From: an uncultured Magnetococcales bacterium
GTDB lineage: Bacteria; Pseudomonadota; Magnetococcia; Magnetococcales; Magnetaquicoccaceae
Assembly: GCA_903913345.1 (NCBI GenBank)
Contig: CAIWLA010000118.1
Span: 1-8,700, forward strand
Direction: 5' to 3'
Length of the DNA stretch: 8,700 nucleotides
In this document: piece after piece, positions 5,735-8,700 of the stretch
Numbering within the stretch: the first letter of the stretch is position 1
How the letters are laid out: every line of letters starts with the position of its first letter
The notes under the pieces: model-generated
Seen by the model: only the letters and a program-made list of their open reading frames with translations
What the model was told of the DNA's origin: nothing
The model's database searches: none
Made by a program: the position numbers and the translations under genes

Positions 5735-5995
5735 TCAGTGCGGGAAGAAGGCTTTGATGATGAGGGTAATGATGCCGCCCAGACAAACCGCCATACCCCA
5801 CTTGAGTGGGGCGATTTCTGCGGTTATTTCCAGCTTGAGTTCACGCAAGTCCCTTTTGGTCGCCAGTTCTTGCAACTGGGCATCCTGGACCTCTCGGAAT
5901 GCCTCAGAAAAGGCCTCGGCCTGCCTCTCGTCCACCCCCGCGTCCCGGAGTCGGCGAACAAACTTGAGCGTGTCGAATGCAACGGTGGCCGCCAT
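5735..5995 (-). CDS. DUF1640 (CCDC90-like) coiled-coil membrane protein
   Basis: The 86-residue product begins MAATVAFDTLKFVRRLRDAG, continues with VDERQAEAFSEAFREVQDAQ and LQELATKRDLRELKLEITAE, and ends in a membrane helix WGMAVCLGGIITLIIKAFF (66-84). FDTLKFV..L..AG....QAEA and the LATKRDL heptads are hallmarks of DUF1640, the bacterial relatives of mitochondrial CCDC90/MCUR1. In bacteria the role is unknown; a membrane-anchored oligomeric coiled coil is what the sequence shows. The ATG at 5995 has GGGAGA about six bases upstream, and the codons further upstream do not resemble the family. It is followed after 17 bp by the 56-residue companion gene. A decayed paralogue lies at about 1097-1242 in the same orientation. 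Confidence 0.8.
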   Translation of the reverse strand: MAATVAFDTLKFVRRLRDAGVDERQAEAFSEAFREVQDAQLQELATKRDLRELKLEITAEIAPLKWGMAVCLGGIITLIIKAFFPH

Positions 5996-6046
5996 GGCGA
6001 TCTCCCTGGTTGTGGAAGTGGACCTGCAAGGCAAATCCTATCACAC

Positions 6047-6070
6047 CATGGAGCGATAATCACCTCCTTT
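6047..6070 (-). promoter_or_regulatory. Near-perfect Shine-Dalgarno site without a proper gene
   Basis: On the minus strand, just after the addA stop, AAAGGAGGTGAT (6070-6059) is complementary to the conserved 3' end of 16S rRNA. The next ATG (6049-6047), 13 bases on, gives only ATG-GTG-TGA. The DUF1640 start lies 50 bp further and has its own ribosome site. This could be a ribosome standby or minimal-uORF element, or the leftover site of a deleted gene. Confidence 0.4.
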
Positions 6071-6078
6071 TTCCGCGC

Positions 6079-8700
6079 TCAATCCCCCGACATCCCCCAC
6101 GCCCGCCACCCGGTGTGCATCGGAAAATAGAGTCCCAGGCGAATGGGATGGTCCGATACCCGCTGCATCAACAGCCCATAACGGGCCATCTGCTCCTGAT
6201 ACCGCACCCGCTCATTGTCCAGAAACCCATCCAGATCCATCCCCTGATGCCAACTGGTCTTGAAATCAATAATCCAGCGCACCCCCTCCCGATCGATGAA
6301 GGTCCGATCCAGGACCAGCCGCCGAGGCTGGCCATGGATCAAACCCGTCAAGGCCAACTCGGAGGCGGGCATCTCATGCCGGTCGTTGTCCAGGATCCAC
6401 CGCCCCCGCTCATCGGTCACCGTGTTCAACAGGGCACTGCGGACCATCCCGACCGCCCGCTCCTCCTGCTCCGAGGGGAGTCCCAGCCGGTCCAGATGGG
6501 CGGCAAAGGCGGGTTGACGGGCCTCGATCCGCTGCGGCGTCCAGTGTGCCAACCCCTCACGGGTGAGGGTATGCAAAAAACGATGGACAACAATCCCCAC
6601 CAGCCGGACCGTCTCCCCGGCCCATTCAAATTCCACCGGCTCCTCCTCCACCGCCCGTGCCTCGGCCTGTGCCCGGAACGGGGGCGGCGGGGGCGGGGGC
6701 GACCAGTCGAGGGCCAGACGCCGCAACCCCACGCTTCCCGCCGCCTCGACGGCCAGCGGGTCGGCCACCAGGGAGAGGGTCGGGGCAAACCGGTCGGCCA
6801 CCTGCGGCCAGAGCAGATGGAGAAAAGAACGGGCAGGGGGCGGACTCTCCGCCTCCTTGACATGGCCCAACAGATGCAGTTGCTGCCGGGCACGGGTGGC
6901 CGCCACATAGAGCAATCGCCCCGCCTCGAAGCCCCCCTTTCTGGTCTCGATATGCCGAATATAGGCATGAATGGGATCCTCCTGCTCCTGGTCCACCCGC
7001 TTGAGCGGTCCCAGAATCAGCCCGGCAGAATGGGTCATCCAGGAGAGGAGCGGTTTGTCCTCGCTCCGGGGGATCCGCCCCAGACCGGGCAGGATCACCG
7101 TGTCAAACTCCAACCCCTTGGCCTTGTGGATGGTCATGACCAGCAGACGGTCATCGGCCTCCTGATCCACCCCCGCATAGAGGGCAGCCACCCGGTCGGC
7201 AAAACCGGGCAGATCGGGCAGATCGCCCCCCCGCTCGGTGGTGGCCAACAGATCGAAAAACTGGCGGGCATCGGTCAATCCCTGCACCTGCGGCACCGTG
7301 GCCGGTCCCCCCAACGCCTGCCAGGTATGCTCGACCCAGAAAGAGAGGGGACGGATTCCCGGAAAGGCTTGCGAACGGCGACGCTGCCGAATGGCCTCGG
7401 CCAGGACCGCCACCACCCGGTTGAGACGCCATTGGCCCTCCTCGCTCAACAGGGCGATCGCCTTCGGGGCGGAGAGGGCCTCCCACAGGGTGATCGGTGG
7501 CGGGTCCGCCTCCGGGGCCTCCCCCTCGGTGCCGGGGGACCATTGGGCCAGTTTGGTCAAATCGTCCAGGGACAGCCCGCACCAGGGTGCCCGCAGAATG
7601 GCCAGCCAGGCGATCCGGTCCGCCGGATAGAGCAGGGCACGGGTCAACGACAGGAGATCCTGGATCACCATCGAATGGGCCAGCGACTCCAGATCAATCC
7701 CCTGATACCGCAAACCGGCCTGGGTCAGGGCGGGGAGAATCGATTGCAGATGGGCGCGGGAACGGACCAGGATGGCCGTCTTCTGGTTGGCCGCGAGAGA
7801 GTGCCGGGCCAGATCGACCACCCGTGCGGCCTCCGCCTGGGGGTCGTCGGTCAGAAAGGGATGGACCGTGACGGCGGTCTCTTCCGAGGCCGGTCGAAAG
7901 GGGACCGAGGGATGAAAACGGACCGCCCCCTCTTCCATGTGGTCGGTGGCGGGCAGAATGGTCGGAAAGGTGCCGTTGATCCAGGCCACCAGGGCCGCTT
8001 GCGAACGAAAATTGACCGTCAGGGTCAACGGGGTGAGGGGAATGCGGCCAATGCCCTCCCGCTGGGCCTGGAGAAACAGCCCCACCTCCGCCTCGCGAAA
8101 CCGATAGATGGACTGCATGGGATCCCCCACCACAAACAGGGTGCGCCCATCCTGGCCGCTCCAGCCGGCGGTCAACCGCTCCAGGAGGCGATATTGCCCC
8201 TGGGAGGTGTCCTGAAATTCGTCCACCAGGAGATGCCGGATCTGATAATCCAGCTTCATGGCCAGGGGGGTCGGGGTATCGGGTTCGCCCAGGGCCTCCT
8301 CGGCACTCAAGGCCATCTCGGCAAAGTCCACCTGCCCCACGGCCTGAAATCGCAGACGCAACTGGGCCACTGCCATGGGCAACAACTGTAAAAGGGCGTG
8401 CAGGATGGCCCACTGGGCCTCGGTATAACGGGGCGGCGGCAGGAGACGTATCCCGGCCAGGGCCTCCTGCAATCCCGGACGCTGGGCCAAAAACCGGCAC
8501 AGTTCGAGGACGCAGGATTTCATCTCCGTGAAGAGTGCCTTTTCCGCCGCCGATCGACCCTGACTGGCTGGTGGGAAACCGTTGATGACATTGACCATCT
8601 TGCGCCAGGTGCCCCCCTTGGTCAGCAGGCAATCCACAATGGCCAACCAGTGGGGATGATCCTCCGGGGTGGTGCCGGGAAAGGGGTGGTCGGCCTGGAA
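6079..8700 (-). CDS. addA: AddA-like UvrD-family helicase-nuclease (N-terminus outside window)
   Basis: This is an ATP-dependent helicase/exonuclease subunit of the AddA/RecB type, which processes double-strand breaks for recombination, normally in complex with an AddB partner. About 873 residues are visible; the Walker A region and start lie to the right, and the frame is open to base 8700. Helicase motifs, in protein order by position, are LLVDEFQDTSQ (about 8204-8230), VVGDPMQSIYRFREAEVGLF (8085-8140), TVNFRSQ (about 8000-8020), VMTIHKAKGLEFDTVILPGL (7081-7140) and LLYVAATRARQQL (6875-6915). The C-terminal PD-(D/E)XK-type nuclease shows GIVVHRFLHTL (6567-6598), LDRTFIDREGVRW, IIDFKTSWHQ (6245-6275) and RYQEQMARYG (6178-6203), so its catalytic H-D-DFK-Q set looks complete. 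A proline run (SPPPPPPPF, about 6676-6705) links helicase and nuclease parts. The stop is TGA at 6079-6081. The AddA name follows domain order and sequence style; no addB is visible here. Confidence 0.85.
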   Translation of the reverse strand, partial: FQADHPFPGTTPEDHPHWLAIVDCLLTKGGTWRKMVNVINGFPPASQGRSAAEKALFTEMKSCVLELCRFLAQRPGLQEALAGIRLLPPPRYTEAQWAILHALLQLLPMAVAQLRLRFQAVGQVDFAEMALSAEEALGEPDTPTPLAMKLDYQIRHLLVDEFQDTSQGQYRLLERLTAGWSGQDGRTLFVVGDPMQSIYRFREAEVGLFLQAQREGIGRIPLTPLTLTVNFRSQAALVAWINGTFPTILPATDHMEEGAVRFHPSVPFRPASEETAVTVHPFLTDDPQAEAARVVDLARHSLAANQKTAILVRSRAHLQSILPALTQAGLRYQGIDLESLAHSMVIQDLLSLTRALLYPADRIAWLAILRAPWCGLSLDDLTKLAQWSPGTEGEAPEADPPPITLWEALSAPKAIALLSEEGQWRLNRVVAVLAEAIRQRRRSQAFPGIRPLSFWVEHTWQALGGPATVPQVQGLTDARQFFDLLATTERGGDLPDLPGFADRVAALYAGVDQEADDRLLVMTIHKAKGLEFDTVILPGLGRIPRSEDKPLLSWMTHSAGLILGPLKRVDQEQEDPIHAYIRHIETRKGGFEAGRLLYVAATRARQQLHLLGHVKEAESPPPARSFLHLLWPQVADRFAPTLSLVADPLAVEAAGSVGLRRLALDWSPPPPPPPFRAQAEARAVEEEPVEFEWAGETVRLVGIVVHRFLHTLTREGLAHWTPQRIEARQPAFAAHLDRLGLPSEQEERAVGMVRSALLNTVTDERGRWILDNDRHEMPASELALTGLIHGQPRRLVLDRTFIDREGVRWIIDFKTSWHQGMDLDGFLDNERVRYQEQMARYGLLMQRVSDHPIRLGLYFPMHTGWRAWGMSGD

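Noticed and set aside
6059..6070. ATCACCTCCTTT, identical to the 3' end of 16S rRNA
   Set aside because: No other rRNA sequence surrounds it, so it is not a 16S gene end. It is better read as a Shine-Dalgarno sequence on the minus strand.
5977..8391. Plus-strand open frame of about 800 codons opposite addA
   Set aside because: The minus strand carries all the helicase and nuclease motifs. The antisense reading is a low-complexity Pro/Gly/Gln-rich shadow typical of GC-rich coding DNA.

Overview
This 8.7 kb GC-rich bacterial chromosomal window carries housekeeping genes separated by patches of eroded small genes. The gene content (MdtB/MdtC-type RND pump, PmtA-like methyltransferase, MtaB, CCA-type nucleotidyltransferase, AddA-like helicase-nuclease, DUF1640 coiled-coil membrane proteins) points to a proteobacterium. 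Magnetococcia is possible because DUF1640 proteins and decayed toxin-antitoxin modules are common there as far as I recall, but this is only a guess. No rRNA, tRNA, CRISPR array, transposase or phage gene was seen.

Layout. 1-429 (+) is the C-terminal end of an RND efflux permease, followed by a convincing intrinsic terminator (482-502). 605-1104 (+) is a vapBC toxin-antitoxin pair whose toxin is cut short where it meets the truncated end of a DUF1640-gene remnant on the minus strand (about 1097-1242). 1458-2141 (+) is a PmtA-like SAM methyltransferase that overlaps, tail to tail by 53 bp, mtaB (2089-3432, minus). mtaB in turn overlaps head to head by 18 bp a CCA/poly(A)-type nucleotidyltransferase homologue (3415-4896, +). 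That homologue has lost the catalytic DxD aspartates and the metal-binding residues of its HD-type domain.

4900-5560 is a gene graveyard: a TPR-protein tail (minus), the C-terminal part of a DUF2281-type antitoxin (+), and the N-terminal half of a BrnA-like antitoxin (minus). Next come two intact small minus-strand genes in tandem, a 56-residue coiled-coil/membrane protein and an 86-residue DUF1640 protein. The window ends in a large minus-strand AddA-type helicase-nuclease gene (6079 to beyond 8700) whose N-terminus lies outside.

Functionally, MtaB acts on tRNA (ms2t6A37) and its head-to-head partner belongs to a tRNA 3'-end/poly(A) enzyme family, but the partner looks catalytically dead. 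AddA belongs to double-strand break repair. The other genes look like unrelated neighbours. I found no clearly new multi-gene system. The strongest leads are the degenerate nucleotidyltransferase and the sharp junctions between truncated toxin-antitoxin and DUF1640 genes.
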